Shown piece after piece: positions 8,218 through 17,825 of a stretch of 64,000 nt of DNA. Each line of letters starts with the position of its first letter. The stretch's first letter is position 1. The notes under the pieces were generated by a model that saw nothing but the letters and a program-made list of their open reading frames with translations, ran no database searches and was not told the origin of the DNA. The position numbers and the translations under genes were made by a program. This DNA comes from M0103 sp040386155 (lineage in GTDB: Bacteria > Bacteroidota > Bacteroidia > Flavobacteriales_D > Crocinitomicaceae): the NCBI GenBank assembly GCA_040386155.1, contig JAZKFZ010000005.1, positions 62,001-126,000 on the forward strand, in the 5' to 3' direction.

Positions 8218-9336
8218 ATGAATTTTTTAATTACAAGTTCTACTTTATTAAAACATTTACAAAGTATTTCTGGAGTACTAAGTACCAATAATACCTTACC
8301 GATTCTAGATAATTTTCTTTTTGAAATCAAGGAAAATTCATTAGCGGTAACAGCGTCTGATCTTGAAACAACGATGCAAACTACATTACAAGTAGATGCA
8401 AAAGAAGGCGGAAAAGTGGCCATTCCAGCAAAATTATTACTCGAAGTTCTCAAAAATTTGGCTGATCAACCATTGACATTTACTGTAAAACCTGATTCTC
8501 ATCAGGTGGAAATAGCGTATGAAAATGGAAAGTCGAAGATGGTAGGTTTCAACGGAGAAGATTTTCCAAAAACACCTTCTATTGAAAAAAGCTCTACCAT
8601 GCAAATTGCTGGCGATGTACTTTCAAAAGCAATCAATAAAACATTGTTCGCAACAGGAACAGATGATTTACGCCCTGTAATGAGTGGAGTGTTCTGTCAG
8701 TTTTCTGGAAATGAAATTACATTCGTTGCAACAGATGCTCACAAATTAGTGCGCTATACACGTAAAGACGTTATTGGCACTGGAAGTTCTTCGTTTATTT
8801 TACCAAAAAAGCCCTTAAACATTTTAAAATCAAATCTTTCTAGCGACGATGATGTACAATTAGAATTCAATGAATCTAACGTAATTTTTACGTTCAGAGA
8901 TCTAATTTTAATGTCGCGATTGATTGATGGTAAATACCCTAACTACGAAGCGGTAATTCCAAAAGAAAATCCAAATGTACTTACGATTGATCGCAGTCAA
9001 TTCTTAAGTTCCATTAAACGTGTATCGATTTTTGCCAATAAAGCAACACATCAAATAAAGTTAAAAATTGCTGGTTCTGAATTGGCACTTTCTGCTGAAG
9101 ATGTAGATTTTTCGAATGAAGCGAATGAGCGTTTAACGTGTAACTATAACGGAGACGACTTGGAAATTGGTTTCAACTCTCGTTTCTTAATTGAGATGTT
9201 AAACAACCTGGATACGCCGGAAATTCGCCTAGAAATGAGTGAACCAAATCGTGCAGGATTGTTGATGCCTTCTGAAAATGAAAATAAAAGCGAAGACGTT
9301 TTAATGCTGGTGATGCCAGTGATGTTAAATCGCTAA
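8218..9336 (+). CDS. dnaN: DNA polymerase III sliding clamp (beta subunit)
   Basis: A 372-residue protein, the normal clamp length, with three repeated clamp folds. N-terminal TLLKHLQSISGVLSTNNTLPILDNFLF is the classic opening (each half family-typical). FVATDAHKLVRYTR (near residues 167-180) is the conserved central motif and the C-terminus ends LMLVMPVMLNR, matching the usual P-M-R-L-like end that contacts the DNA-sliding surface. It tethers polymerase III to DNA. It is followed by a rho-independent terminator. Confidence 0.98.
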   Translation: MNFLITSSTLLKHLQSISGVLSTNNTLPILDNFLFEIKENSLAVTASDLETTMQTTLQVDAKEGGKVAIPAKLLLEVLKNLADQPLTFTVKPDSHQVEIAYENGKSKMVGFNGEDFPKTPSIEKSSTMQIAGDVLSKAINKTLFATGTDDLRPVMSGVFCQFSGNEITFVATDAHKLVRYTRKDVIGTGSSSFILPKKPLNILKSNLSSDDDVQLEFNESNVIFTFRDLILMSRLIDGKYPNYEAVIPKENPNVLTIDRSQFLSSIKRVSIFANKATHQIKLKIAGSELALSAEDVDFSNEANERLTCNYNGDDLEIGFNSRFLIEMLNNLDTPEIRLEMSEPNRAGLLMPSENENKSEDVLMLVMPVMLNR

Positions 9337-9355
9337 TTAACACAATACTTTTTTT

Positions 9356-9385
9356 AAATCCCGGCAATTGTCGGGATTTTTTTTT
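9356..9385 (+). terminator. Rho-independent terminator after dnaN
   Basis: The arms ATCCCG (9358-9363) and CGGGAT (9372-9377), extended by an inner G-U/C-G pair, are followed by a run of nine T (9377-9385). This is a textbook intrinsic terminator 20 bp past the dnaN stop. Confidence 0.85.
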
Positions 9386-9413
9386 GATGAAGTTAAATCA
9401 CAGTAAAATAACT

Positions 9414-9421
9414 TACTTTTG
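9414..9421 (+). promoter_or_regulatory. -7 box TACTTTTG, probably leaderless
   Basis: A perfect TAnnTTTG ends 5 nt before the ATG at 9427. With initiation about 5-7 nt after the box, the mRNA would start at or next to the start codon. Confidence 0.5.
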
Positions 9422-9426
9422 AAAAG

Positions 9427-10305
9427 ATGAAAAATTGGGTTCGAACTCTTTTCTTTGTAGTGCTTTTATTTGCTATGCACGCTTGCGGATTGCGCTATAC
9501 ACCAGCAGAAACGCCTGAGGACTACCAATTGCGCCGACAAAAAGCAATTGAAGCGTATCTCAAAACTAATTTAGTGGCCGATTCTAGTTCGTACGAATCG
9601 ATCGCATTTGGACAAACAGAGCTCATTAAACCCGCTTCTTTTAGACTGCTTGACTCTTTGTATGAAATAAAGTTAAGAAATGATCAAAACCATAGAATAG
9701 ATAAAGAACTTGAAATTCAGATAAAAGAACAGAAAGAAAAAGCAGAGAATGAAAAGGATTTGATTAAATACTTAGATTATCATGTTTTCAAATTTGGATC
9801 GACTGATACCATACAAGTGATTGCAACGAATGTTTTGACCAACAAAAGTTTTACGGTACTAGAGCAAACCATCATTTCTTCGCTGCCAATACCGAAAAAA
9901 TATCTCGAAAAATACAAGCAATATCTTTTTGAAGAATCATTTATTTATCCTGGCACTTCCCCAACCTATACCGAGCGATATTTTTATACTTTTTACAAAG
10001 ACCATGCAGCTACTTTAGTTGCCACTGAAAAAGATAAGTTTATTTGCCATACCCTGCAATTAATGCTAGAAGCACACAAGAAAAAAAGTGTTCAAACAAT
10101 TGATTTAATTGGGCAATTGACCAAAAATAAAATTCTTGAAATAGCGCCTGAAATTCAAATCCAAGCGTATGGTGACATCTATACTGATGAGGAGGGAAAT
10201 TACTGGTTGACAGTAGATTGTGAATTTCTAACGAAACAAAAAGTAAAGTACTATTTTCGTTTCAATCCCTATTTGGAACTGCTAAAAATGCAGGAAATAG
10301 ATTAG
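9427..10305 (+). CDS. Probable lipoprotein of unknown function
   Basis: A 292-residue protein beginning with a positively charged, hydrophobic signal (KNWVRTLFFVVLLFAMHAC). C20 could be a lipidated cysteine, but the lipobox (AMHAC) is weak. The rest is hydrophilic with a lysine/glutamate-rich helical stretch near residues 85-120 (KELEIQIKEQKEKAENEKD), possibly coiled coil, and a beta-rich C-terminus. I do not recognise a domain. The 3' end overlaps the convergent comEC gene by 4 bp. Confidence 0.65.
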   Translation: MKNWVRTLFFVVLLFAMHACGLRYTPAETPEDYQLRRQKAIEAYLKTNLVADSSSYESIAFGQTELIKPASFRLLDSLYEIKLRNDQNHRIDKELEIQIKEQKEKAENEKDLIKYLDYHVFKFGSTDTIQVIATNVLTNKSFTVLEQTIISSLPIPKKYLEKYKQYLFEESFIYPGTSPTYTERYFYTFYKDHAATLVATEKDKFICHTLQLMLEAHKKKSVQTIDLIGQLTKNKILEIAPEIQIQAYGDIYTDEEGNYWLTVDCEFLTKQKVKYYFRFNPYLELLKMQEID

Positions 10306-12287
10306 TTGGATGCAAGTATTTTAGCTCCATTTTCTAGGTAATAATCACAATTTAGCGAACCTGCTCTTCCAAGTGTAATTCCATCTGGATTTTCAAGAGA
10401 TTTGAAGCGATCTACTACTATATATTTTTTCTGTTCAATCACCACTGCGATGCCATTTTTTTCTCGAAAAACTGTGACCTTCTTACCACTAAAATTCAAA
10501 TTAAACTGACGATTATCAATTGGGAAGATTTGAATTTTGCCAGGATTTACTTTTTGATAGTCAACTAGCAGGGCATCCAATCGTGCGCGCTTTTTTAACT
10601 TTTTCGCATCAAAAAAACAGAGATTTTCATTTCCTTGCTTCACCACCAAAACAGACTGCGGAAAATTAAGCACACAAATTTCATTCTTCGAAAGTCTGTG
10701 GTAACGCTGATAGGCAACAAATCCAACCGACAATACAAATAGTGGAATTCCAAGTGTAAATCGAAACTTCCATGAGCGTGCAAAAAACAACATAAAACTC
10801 GCTACTACGAAAATAATGACTTGAAAAAAATAAAGGTCAAAGCCATACGCTACAGCTCCCGGAAGATGCTCAATTTGCGACAAACAGAACAATGAAAACA
10901 CTACAATATTTCCCAGCAAAAAAGCAAGAGGTTTGTACAACAATGGAAACTTCGAAATCAATAATATTCCTGCCCCCATGCCCAAAATAAAGTTCGAAGT
11001 AAGCATCAATACCCAGTTCGACAATAAAAAGTAGTTAGGAAATTGATGGAAGTAATACAAACTAATCGGAATCGTCATTATTTGCGCTGCCAATCCCACT
11101 GCTGTTCCTTCCCAAACTTTTAGCAGATACCCATTCTTGATTGGCACAAAGTCGCGAATAGGTCCATAAAAAAGAAAAATACCAACCATTGCCAAGTAAG
11201 AAAGCTGAAAACCGATATCGAATAAGGTCAAAGGATCGATGAGTAGCAAAACAAATGCTGAAAAGAACAGCACATTCATTGAATCGTAGCGGCGATTAAA
11301 CAATTGAGCGGCGACCAACATCGAAAACATAAAAATGGAACGCACTACAGAAGCAGAAAGTCCCGTGAGGATAGCATAAAACCAAAAGAAGATCAGTAGA
11401 AAAATAAGTGCTTGCTTCTTTGAAATAAATCTTGAAAATCGTGTAAAAACTGCCATTAGCATCAGCATCAACAAGCCAAAATGCATCCCAGAAACTGCCA
11501 ACACGTGCATCGTTCCAGTGTTCAGAAAGCTGTTTACCGTTTCAGTATCAAGTGCCGATTTATCACCCAAAACAATAGCAGAAAGCACTGCCCCTTCTTG
11601 GCTTCCAAAGTTGTGTTTAAAAAATGAACTGCAGTAAGAGAAAATAGCATCTGTCCAACGTACTAAAATGAATGGAGTATGGTGATCGATCACAGTATAA
11701 TTCTCACTTGGCAAAAACATAGCATACAAAACGCCTTTATTTCTCCAGTACGTTTCCGCATCAAACGCGCCTGGATTGCCACTATTTTCGATGCGTTTAA
11801 TTTCTCCAACCACGACAATTTCATCTCCTTTACGCAAAAATTCTGGGCTCGACTCCACGTAAACAACCAAATCCATCGCTGCACTTTTTGCTTGATCACC
11901 GACATAGATCTTGCTCACTGAAGCACGACATTTCACCCATTCTTTTTCGGTATTCCCAATTTCCTCAATCGTTAAGTTGGCTCTAAAATTTTGATGATCA
12001 TAGTTTTCGAACCACTTCAATCTATTTTCTGGCGAAGCGTTTTGAAAAAGGAAGCTGCCAAGCAAAAGAAAAAACAGATGTATGCTTATCAAATAAGCAT
12101 AGGATTTTAGTTCAAGAAATAGCTCAGCACAGGCAATTATCACGAAAAAAATGAGGAGTGTCAGCAGTGAATCGACGTACACTATCAATTGAGCTCCAAG
12201 TAAAATTCCAAGTACCAAGGCAGCGCAAAGAAATACAAAGGCTTTTTTGTAGAATAGTGCTTTCAATAGTAGTAGTTTACGTTTCAT
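10302..12287 (-). CDS. comEC: ComEC/Rec2-family DNA-uptake membrane channel
   Basis: A 661-residue polytopic membrane protein. The N-terminal DUF4131-like region (residues 1-190, with an OB-like segment around LRKGDEIVVVGEI) is followed by the competence domain: GTMHVLAVSGMHFGLLM near 257-273 and ARSIF-like LSASVVRSIFMF near 310-321. The C-terminal part after residue 520 is short and lacks the HxHxDH metallo-beta-lactamase motif found in long ComEC proteins, as is usual in this phylum. Its expected role is passage of single-stranded DNA across the inner membrane during transformation. It diverges from thrS. Confidence 0.88.
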   Translation of the reverse strand: MKRKLLLLKALFYKKAFVFLCAALVLGILLGAQLIVYVDSLLTLLIFFVIIACAELFLELKSYAYLISIHLFFLLLGSFLFQNASPENRLKWFENYDHQNFRANLTIEEIGNTEKEWVKCRASVSKIYVGDQAKSAAMDLVVYVESSPEFLRKGDEIVVVGEIKRIENSGNPGAFDAETYWRNKGVLYAMFLPSENYTVIDHHTPFILVRWTDAIFSYCSSFFKHNFGSQEGAVLSAIVLGDKSALDTETVNSFLNTGTMHVLAVSGMHFGLLMLMLMAVFTRFSRFISKKQALIFLLIFFWFYAILTGLSASVVRSIFMFSMLVAAQLFNRRYDSMNVLFFSAFVLLLIDPLTLFDIGFQLSYLAMVGIFLFYGPIRDFVPIKNGYLLKVWEGTAVGLAAQIMTIPISLYYFHQFPNYFLLSNWVLMLTSNFILGMGAGILLISKFPLLYKPLAFLLGNIVVFSLFCLSQIEHLPGAVAYGFDLYFFQVIIFVVASFMLFFARSWKFRFTLGIPLFVLSVGFVAYQRYHRLSKNEICVLNFPQSVLVVKQGNENLCFFDAKKLKKRARLDALLVDYQKVNPGKIQIFPIDNRQFNLNFSGKKVTVFREKNGIAVVIEQKKYIVVDRFKSLENPDGITLGRAGSLNCDYYLENGAKILASN

Positions 12288-12306
12288 GGTAAAAATAACA
12301 AACCTC

Positions 12307-12340
12307 TTGAATTATGTACCGAAAATCTACACTATCTTTG
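12307..12340 (+). promoter_or_regulatory. thrS operon promoter (TTG-N23-TATCTTTG)
   Basis: A TTG at 12307-12309 and a perfect TAnnTTTG (TATCTTTG, 12333-12340) have the same 23-nt spacing as before dnaN. It leaves a leader of roughly 18 nt before the thrS ATG, so there is no room for a T-box leader. Confidence 0.6.
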
Positions 12341-12362
12341 CAATTCAAAAAAAAACACAAAG

Positions 12363-14306
12363 ATGATTAACATTACTCTTCCTGATGGTTCTGTTAGACA
12401 AGTGGAAAAAGGCACTACTTCACTCGATATTGCTAAGTCGATTTCTGAAGGTCTAGCTCGCAATGTCTTAGCTGCAAAAGTAAATAACACGGTTGTTGAC
12501 GCTACCATGGCGATAGATACCGATGCTACTTTGCAACTATTGACCTGGAATGATGATGAAGGAAAATCAACAATGTGGCATTCTTCTGCCCATATCATGG
12601 CGGAGGCAATGGAATTTTTCTACCCTGGAATTAAATTAGCGATTGGTCCCCCAATTGCAAATGGCTTCTACTACGACATCGATTTTATGGAGTACCAAAT
12701 TACTGAGAAGGATTTGGAGAAGGTGGAACAAAAAATGAAGGAATTAGCGAAAGAGAAAAATCCATTTGTAAGAAAAGTGATTTCAAAAGAAGAAGCGATT
12801 GCTTTTTTTAAGGAAAAACAAGATCCTTACAAATTAGAATTATTAGAAGGATTGAACGACGGCGACATCACTTTTTATACCCAAGGAAACTTCACAGATC
12901 TTTGTCGCGGACCACATATTCCCGATACTGGATTCATTAAAGCGGTTAAACTACTTTCTATTGCTGGTGCTTATTGGCGTGGTGATGAAAAAAACAAGCA
13001 GCTGACACGCATTTACGGAATTACCTTCCAAAAGAATTCAGATTTAACTGAACATTTAGAAAAGTTAGAAGAAGCGAAGCGCAGAGATCACCGTAAAATT
13101 GGAAAAGAATTGGAATTGTTTACTTTTTCTCAAAAAGTTGGACAAGGACTTCCATTGTGGCTACCTAAAGGAACTGCATTGAGAGAGCGACTAGAGAATT
13201 TCTTACGCAAAGCACAACGAAGCGCAGGTTACGACCAAGTTATTACGCCACATATTGGACACAAAGACCTCTATGTAACTTCTGGGCATTACGCAAAATA
13301 TGGAGCAGACTCTTTTCAACCGATCCGTACACCAGATCCGAACGAAGAGTTTTTCTTGAAACCAATGAACTGCCCGCACCATTGCGAAATCTACAAGTCG
13401 AAACCTAGATCCTACAAAGATTTACCGGTTCGCTTGGCCGAATTTGGTACAGTGTATCGCTACGAGCAATCGGGTGAGTTACATGGCTTGACACGTGTAC
13501 GAGGATTTACGCAGGATGATGCGCATTTATTTTGTACGCAAGACCAAGTGAAGGACGAATTCAAAAAAGTAATTGATATCGTTTTGTATGTTTTGAAAAC
13601 ATTAGATTTTCAAAATTTCAAAGCACAAATTTCCTTGCGTGATCCAGAAAAACCTGAAAAGTACATTGGTTCTGACGAAAATTGGGAGAAAGCTGAAAGT
13701 GCAATTATTGAAGCTGCTGCTGAAAAAAATCTAAATACAATTGTTGCTTATGGCGAAGCGGCTTTCTACGGTCCAAAGCTAGACTTCATGGTACAAGATG
13801 CTTTAGGTCGAGAGTGGCAATTAGGAACAATACAGGTTGATTACAACTTGCCGGAGCGTTTTGAATTGGAGTACACAGGAGCGGATAATGAAAAACACCG
13901 ACCAGTGATGATTCACCGAGCGCCATTTGGTTCAATGGAACGATTTGTAGCGGTTTTATTGGAGCATTGCGCTGGGGATTTTCCACTTTGGTTAACAACA
14001 GAGCAATTTGCCATTTTACCGATTTCGGAAAAATACAACGAGTTTGCAGAAAAAGTTGCAGAATTGCTTAATAATGTCGAAATTCGCGGCTTCGTTGACG
14101 ATAGAAACGAGAAGATTGGTAAGAAAATTAGGGATGCTGAATTAAACAAGGTTCCTTTCATGCTAATTGTCGGAGAAAAAGAAGCAGAAACAGAGACAAT
14201 TTCTGTACGTCAGCGTGGAGTTGGAGATAAAGGAACAATGAATATTTCGGAGTTCTCAAATCTAGTTCAGCAAGCGATTGAAGAAGAATTATCTTCTAAC
14301 CTTTAA
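12363..14306 (+). CDS. thrS: Threonine-tRNA ligase
   Basis: A 647-residue class II aminoacyl-tRNA synthetase of normal length. The TGS domain is at residues 1-62 (INITLPDGSVRQVEKGTTSLD). The editing domain carries WHSSAHIMAEAME (HxxxH near 78-82) and LCRGPHIP. The catalytic core has FLKPMNCPHHCEIY (motif 2 area and zinc-ligand Cys) and HRAPFGSMERFV (motif 3). The C-terminal anticodon-binding domain starts near 545. It is first gene of the thrS-infC-rpmI-rplT operon. Confidence 0.98.
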   Translation: MINITLPDGSVRQVEKGTTSLDIAKSISEGLARNVLAAKVNNTVVDATMAIDTDATLQLLTWNDDEGKSTMWHSSAHIMAEAMEFFYPGIKLAIGPPIANGFYYDIDFMEYQITEKDLEKVEQKMKELAKEKNPFVRKVISKEEAIAFFKEKQDPYKLELLEGLNDGDITFYTQGNFTDLCRGPHIPDTGFIKAVKLLSIAGAYWRGDEKNKQLTRIYGITFQKNSDLTEHLEKLEEAKRRDHRKIGKELELFTFSQKVGQGLPLWLPKGTALRERLENFLRKAQRSAGYDQVITPHIGHKDLYVTSGHYAKYGADSFQPIRTPDPNEEFFLKPMNCPHHCEIYKSKPRSYKDLPVRLAEFGTVYRYEQSGELHGLTRVRGFTQDDAHLFCTQDQVKDEFKKVIDIVLYVLKTLDFQNFKAQISLRDPEKPEKYIGSDENWEKAESAIIEAAAEKNLNTIVAYGEAAFYGPKLDFMVQDALGREWQLGTIQVDYNLPERFELEYTGADNEKHRPVMIHRAPFGSMERFVAVLLEHCAGDFPLWLTTEQFAILPISEKYNEFAEKVAELLNNVEIRGFVDDRNEKIGKKIRDAELNKVPFMLIVGEKEAETETISVRQRGVGDKGTMNISEFSNLVQQAIEEELSSNL

Positions 14307-14313
14307 ATATTGA

Positions 14314-14862
14314 ATGAGAAAAAACACTAAAAAACCTTTTGTAAGAAGAGAGGAAAAAGAAGAGCACAAAATTAACGATCGAATTTTCGCTAAGGAAATT
14401 CGTTTAGTAGTGGAAGGCGAAGAGCCAAAAGTAATGGCAACATTGGATGCCTTGAAGATGGCTGAAGAAATGGATTTAGACTTAGTTGAAATTTCACCTA
14501 ATGCTGTTCCACCGGTGTGTAAAATTATGGATTACCGTAAATTTCTTTACACACAAAAGAAGAAAACAAAAGAACTAAAGGCAAAACAAACGAAAGTTAC
14601 TATTAAGGAAGTTCGTTTTGGACCCAACACCGATGACCATGATTTCGACTTCAAGTTGGCGCATGCTCGCAAATTCCTTGAAGAAGGAAACAAAGTGAAG
14701 GCGTATGTATTCTTTAGAGGTAGAACAATTGTTTTTAAAGACCGTGGTGAAATCTTGTTGTTGAAATTCGCACAAGAACTAGCAGATTTAGGTGTGTTAG
14801 AGCAATTGCCAAAACTAGAAGGGAAGAAAATGATCATTATGATCAACCCTAAGAAAAAATAA
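14314..14862 (+). CDS. infC: Translation initiation factor IF-3
   Basis: A 182-residue protein with both IF-3 domains. The N-domain has INDRIFAKEIRLV, then DLVEISPNAVPPVCKIMDY. The C-domain has KEVRFGPNTDDHDFDFKLAHARKF and ends MIIMINPKK. Start is ATG, not the rare AUU used in enterobacteria, so that autoregulatory mechanism does not apply. It lies 7 bp after thrS. Two tandem hairpins follow it and may uncouple it from the L35-L20 genes. Confidence 0.98.
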   Translation: MRKNTKKPFVRREEKEEHKINDRIFAKEIRLVVEGEEPKVMATLDALKMAEEMDLDLVEISPNAVPPVCKIMDYRKFLYTQKKKTKELKAKQTKVTIKEVRFGPNTDDHDFDFKLAHARKFLEEGNKVKAYVFFRGRTIVFKDRGEILLLKFAQELADLGVLEQLPKLEGKKMIIMINPKKK

Positions 14863-14864
14863 GA

Positions 14865-14911
14865 AAAAGCGTAGCTTTTGATAATATGCAAGCGTTAGCG
14901 CCGCATTTTTT
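14865..14911 (+). terminator. Tandem hairpins after infC, possible attenuator before rpmI
   Basis: The first hairpin has arms AAAAGC (14865-14870) and GCTTTT (14874-14879). The second has outer arms ATGC (14886-14889) and GCAT (14903-14906), inner arms GCG and CGC around a TTAG loop, and then six T to 14911. The second looks like a partial intrinsic terminator located inside an operon, which suggests attenuation of rpmI-rplT. No L20-binding fold was verified. Confidence 0.45.
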
Positions 14912-14966
14912 CGAAACTTACCAAAGAAGAAGCTATAATTGAGTGTTAACTTAAAAAAGAAGAGAG

Positions 14967-15164
14967 ATGCCAAAAATGAAAACTAAATCCAGTGCAAAGA
15001 AGCGATTCACAATCACTGGAAGCGGTAAAATCAAAAGAAAGCACGCATTTAAAAGTCACATCTTAACAAAGAAAGGGACAAAAAGAAAGCGTAACTTGAC
15101 TAAACCTGGTTTAGTACATGAATCAGATTTATCGAATATTAAATTACAATTGGGATTGAAATAA
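14967..15164 (+). CDS. rpmI: Ribosomal protein bL35
   Basis: A 65-residue basic protein with the family start MPKMKTKSSAKKRFTITGSG, KRKHAFKSHIL in the middle and a C-terminal lysine/leucine segment. It belongs to the large ribosomal subunit. It sits in the conserved order infC-rpmI-rplT, with 104 bp upstream containing the infC hairpins and 90 bp downstream before rplT. Confidence 0.97.
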   Translation: MPKMKTKSSAKKRFTITGSGKIKRKHAFKSHILTKKGTKRKRNLTKPGLVHESDLSNIKLQLGLK

Positions 15165-15254
15165 TCCTCAATTAGGTTCAATTGTTTAACCCGGTAAACG
15201 GTACACGAAGTCTTCTGAAATAACGAAGCACCCTTTATCAAAAAACTTAAAAAT

Positions 15255-15602
15255 ATGCCAAGATCAGTAAATCATGTTGCATCAAGAGCGAAGAGAAAGA
15301 ACTTGATGAAATTGTCCAAAGGATACTACGGACGCAGAAAAAATGTATGGACAGTAGCGAAAAACGCAATCGAAAAAGGATTGGTTTATGCGTATATTGG
15401 ACGTAAACAAAAGAAAAGAAATTTCCGTTCGTTGTGGATCACTCGTATTAACGCAGGTGCTCGTCAACACGGAATGAGCTATTCTCAATTCATTGGAGCA
15501 GTAAACAAAAGTGGAATCTCTTTAAACCGCAAGGTTTTAGCTGATTTAGCTATGAACCACCCTGATGCATTCAAGGCGGTTGTTGAAACAGTGAAGAAAT
15601 AA
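15255..15602 (+). CDS. rplT: Ribosomal protein bL20
   Basis: A 115-residue protein with the typical MPRSVNHVASRAKRKN start, the basic extension KLSKGYYGRRKN and the globular part WITRINAGARQHGMSYSQFI. It binds 23S rRNA early in 50S assembly and in other bacteria represses its own operon. The 90-bp gap before it contains CCGGTAAACGGTACACG, which could be part of a leader structure, but I cannot show L20 binding. A strong terminator follows. Confidence 0.98.
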   Translation: MPRSVNHVASRAKRKNLMKLSKGYYGRRKNVWTVAKNAIEKGLVYAYIGRKQKKRNFRSLWITRINAGARQHGMSYSQFIGAVNKSGISLNRKVLADLAMNHPDAFKAVVETVKK

Positions 15603-15624
15603 ATTAACTCACTTTAATTATAGC

Positions 15625-15657
15625 AAAAATCCTGTCTTTTTTAAGGCAGGATTTTTT
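15625..15657 (+). terminator. Rho-independent terminator after rplT
   Basis: The arms AAAAATCCTG (15625-15634) and CAGGATTTTT (15647-15656) form a 10-bp perfect stem ending in a T run. It closes the thrS-infC-rpmI-rplT operon. Confidence 0.85.
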
Positions 15658-15718
15658 TGTTAAATACCTCTTGAATATTAAAATTTGTAGGTAATTTTAG
15701 CTCCTTATTTAGAAATGA

Positions 15719-17734
15719 ATGTCAATTAATACAAAAAAAGCATCAGTAGCTGGAGTGCTGATTTCTATCGGGATCGTTTTCGGAGATATCGGTACTTCTC
15801 CACTCTACGTTTTTCAAGCAATTACAAAACAAGGCACTTGGATTTCTCATGATCTTGTCATGGGTGGACTATCATGTGTTATTTGGACATTGCTTCTTCT
15901 TGCAACATTCAAGTACATCTACTTCGCACTAAATGCTGACAACAAAGGAGAGGGAGGTATTTTTGCCCTCTATGCTTTACTGAAGGATAAAAAACGTAAG
16001 TGGGTTATTTTCCCTGCCTTGATAGGATGCGCAATGCTCCTCGCCGATGGATTTATCACTCCCGCCATTTCTATTTCGTCTGCTGTTGAGGGGATCAACA
16101 ATGTGAATCCTGATTTTCCAATACTGCCAGTGGTAGTAGGAATTATTATTGCCATTTTTTCCATTCAACAATTTGGAACCTCCGCTATCGGAAAACTTTT
16201 TGGGCCAATAATGTTAATTTGGTTCTTCTTTCTCGGATATCTTGGCGTAACAAACATTGCTAAAAACACTGATGTCTTAGCAGCATTTAACCCTTGGTAC
16301 GCCTACAATTTAATTTTTAATGTAGATGGAGGATTCTGGGTCTTAGGTGCGGTTTTTCTTTGTACAACCGGGGCGGAGGCACTCTACTCCGATTTAGGAC
16401 ATTGCGGAAAACATAACATTAGAATTAGCTGGTCGATGATGAGTGTTTTATTAGTACTCAACTACCTAGGGCAAGCAGCACTTTGTTTGCAAGATGGTTT
16501 TGCGTTGAAGAAAGGTCAAACCGTTTTTTACGCAATGGTACCTGAAAACATGCTTTACTTTGCTATTGGTATTGCAACAGCAGCAGCCATCATTGCTTCT
16601 CAGGCATTAATTACCGGTGTTTTCACATTAATGAACGAAGCCTCCAAATTAAACTTGTGGACCAATTTAAAAGTAAAATATCCTACTGATCATCAGGGGC
16701 AAATTTATATCCCTTTTATCAATTGGGTGTTAATGGGTGGTTGTTTATTGGTGCTCGCCATATTCAAAGAATCAGCTGCCATGGAGCACACGTATGGGTT
16801 AGCCATTACCATCGACATGGTAATGACGTCTATTTTGTTATGCTACTTACTGATGCTAAAGTATCCAAAACTAAAGGCATGGTACATTTTCATTTTTGCA
16901 ATTTTCTTTTCAATTGAAGGGGTTTTCTTATTCTCAAATCTTGGAAAAATAGTCTCTGGTGGTTGGTTTACCCTCGTTATTGCATCGTCGTTTTTTGCTT
17001 TATTGTACCTATACTATCGTGCTAGACTGCTTCGTAAAAGAATTACAGAATACGTACCAATGAAAAATGTAATTCCCTTATTGAATGAGGTGAGAAATGA
17101 TCAATCAATTCCTTACGAAGCAACCAACCTTGTTTACCCCACAAGATCAAGTAGTCCGAATAAATTGGATTCAACCGTCTTCCATTCCCTATTCAAAAAA
17201 CGACCTCGAAGAGCAGAAGTAATTTGGTTTATGCACCTGGAAATTTTGAGTGATCCATGGGGAATTCATTACACCGTTAACGAGGTAATTGACAAACACT
17301 GTTATTTCGTGAATATTCAACTTGGATTTAAAGAAGAGCACAGAATGGAATATGCGATTCGAAAAATTCAAAAGAAAATGATTGAAAAAGGCGAATTGAC
17401 TGGTGAAAGTGTTTTTGAATGTGTTCGAGGGAAATTTGAAGAGTCGGACTTTAAGTTTATTGTCATCAACACTCGTATTGCTATGGACAACCAATTAACT
17501 ACCTTCCAGACGATTTGTGTAAAAGCCTACCGTTTTGTAAAATCACTTGGATTGAAACCCGCTGAAGATTTTGGTTTAGATAAAACGAATGTTCTTGTAG
17601 AATTTATTCCGATAAGTGTAACCCAGCAGTGTAATTGGGAGATGATTGAGGACTACGAGAACTATTCTATAGAAAATAAAGGTAAAATTAAGTTGGAGAA
17701 GACCGTGGAAGGTAAAGGGCCTAGAACACAGTAA
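15719..17734 (+). CDS. kup: Kup-type low-affinity potassium transporter
   Basis: A 671-residue membrane protein of the KUP/HAK family. The start GVLISIGIVFGDIGTSPLYV with the GDIGTSPLY signature (near residues 22-30), DNKGEGGIFALYAL near 75-88 and LLADGFITPAISISSAVEG near 105-123 are family hallmarks. Twelve hydrophobic segments are followed by a cytoplasmic tail of about 220 residues. The ATG at 15719 is in frame; an ATG at 15715 is out of frame and stops after four codons. It is bounded downstream by a strong bidirectional terminator. Confidence 0.96.
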   Translation: MSINTKKASVAGVLISIGIVFGDIGTSPLYVFQAITKQGTWISHDLVMGGLSCVIWTLLLLATFKYIYFALNADNKGEGGIFALYALLKDKKRKWVIFPALIGCAMLLADGFITPAISISSAVEGINNVNPDFPILPVVVGIIIAIFSIQQFGTSAIGKLFGPIMLIWFFFLGYLGVTNIAKNTDVLAAFNPWYAYNLIFNVDGGFWVLGAVFLCTTGAEALYSDLGHCGKHNIRISWSMMSVLLVLNYLGQAALCLQDGFALKKGQTVFYAMVPENMLYFAIGIATAAAIIASQALITGVFTLMNEASKLNLWTNLKVKYPTDHQGQIYIPFINWVLMGGCLLVLAIFKESAAMEHTYGLAITIDMVMTSILLCYLLMLKYPKLKAWYIFIFAIFFSIEGVFLFSNLGKIVSGGWFTLVIASSFFALLYLYYRARLLRKRITEYVPMKNVIPLLNEVRNDQSIPYEATNLVYPTRSSSPNKLDSTVFHSLFKKRPRRAEVIWFMHLEILSDPWGIHYTVNEVIDKHCYFVNIQLGFKEEHRMEYAIRKIQKKMIEKGELTGESVFECVRGKFEESDFKFIVINTRIAMDNQLTTFQTICVKAYRFVKSLGLKPAEDFGLDKTNVLVEFIPISVTQQCNWEMIEDYENYSIENKGKIKLEKTVEGKGPRTQ

Positions 17735-17754
17735 TGTAGCAACGAAATTTATGT

Positions 17755-17798
17755 AAAAACAGGTAGGGGCGAAATAATTTTCGCCCCTACCTGTTTTT
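17755..17798. terminator. Strong bidirectional terminator between kup and dnaK
   Basis: A perfect 20-bp stem (17755-17774 with 17779-17798) around a TAAT loop. It has a GGGGCG core and AAAAA/TTTTT flanks on both sides, so it can end transcription from either strand. Confidence 0.92.
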
Positions 17799-17825
17799 AC
17801 CAATCACTTTTCTATCAAATGAGAC

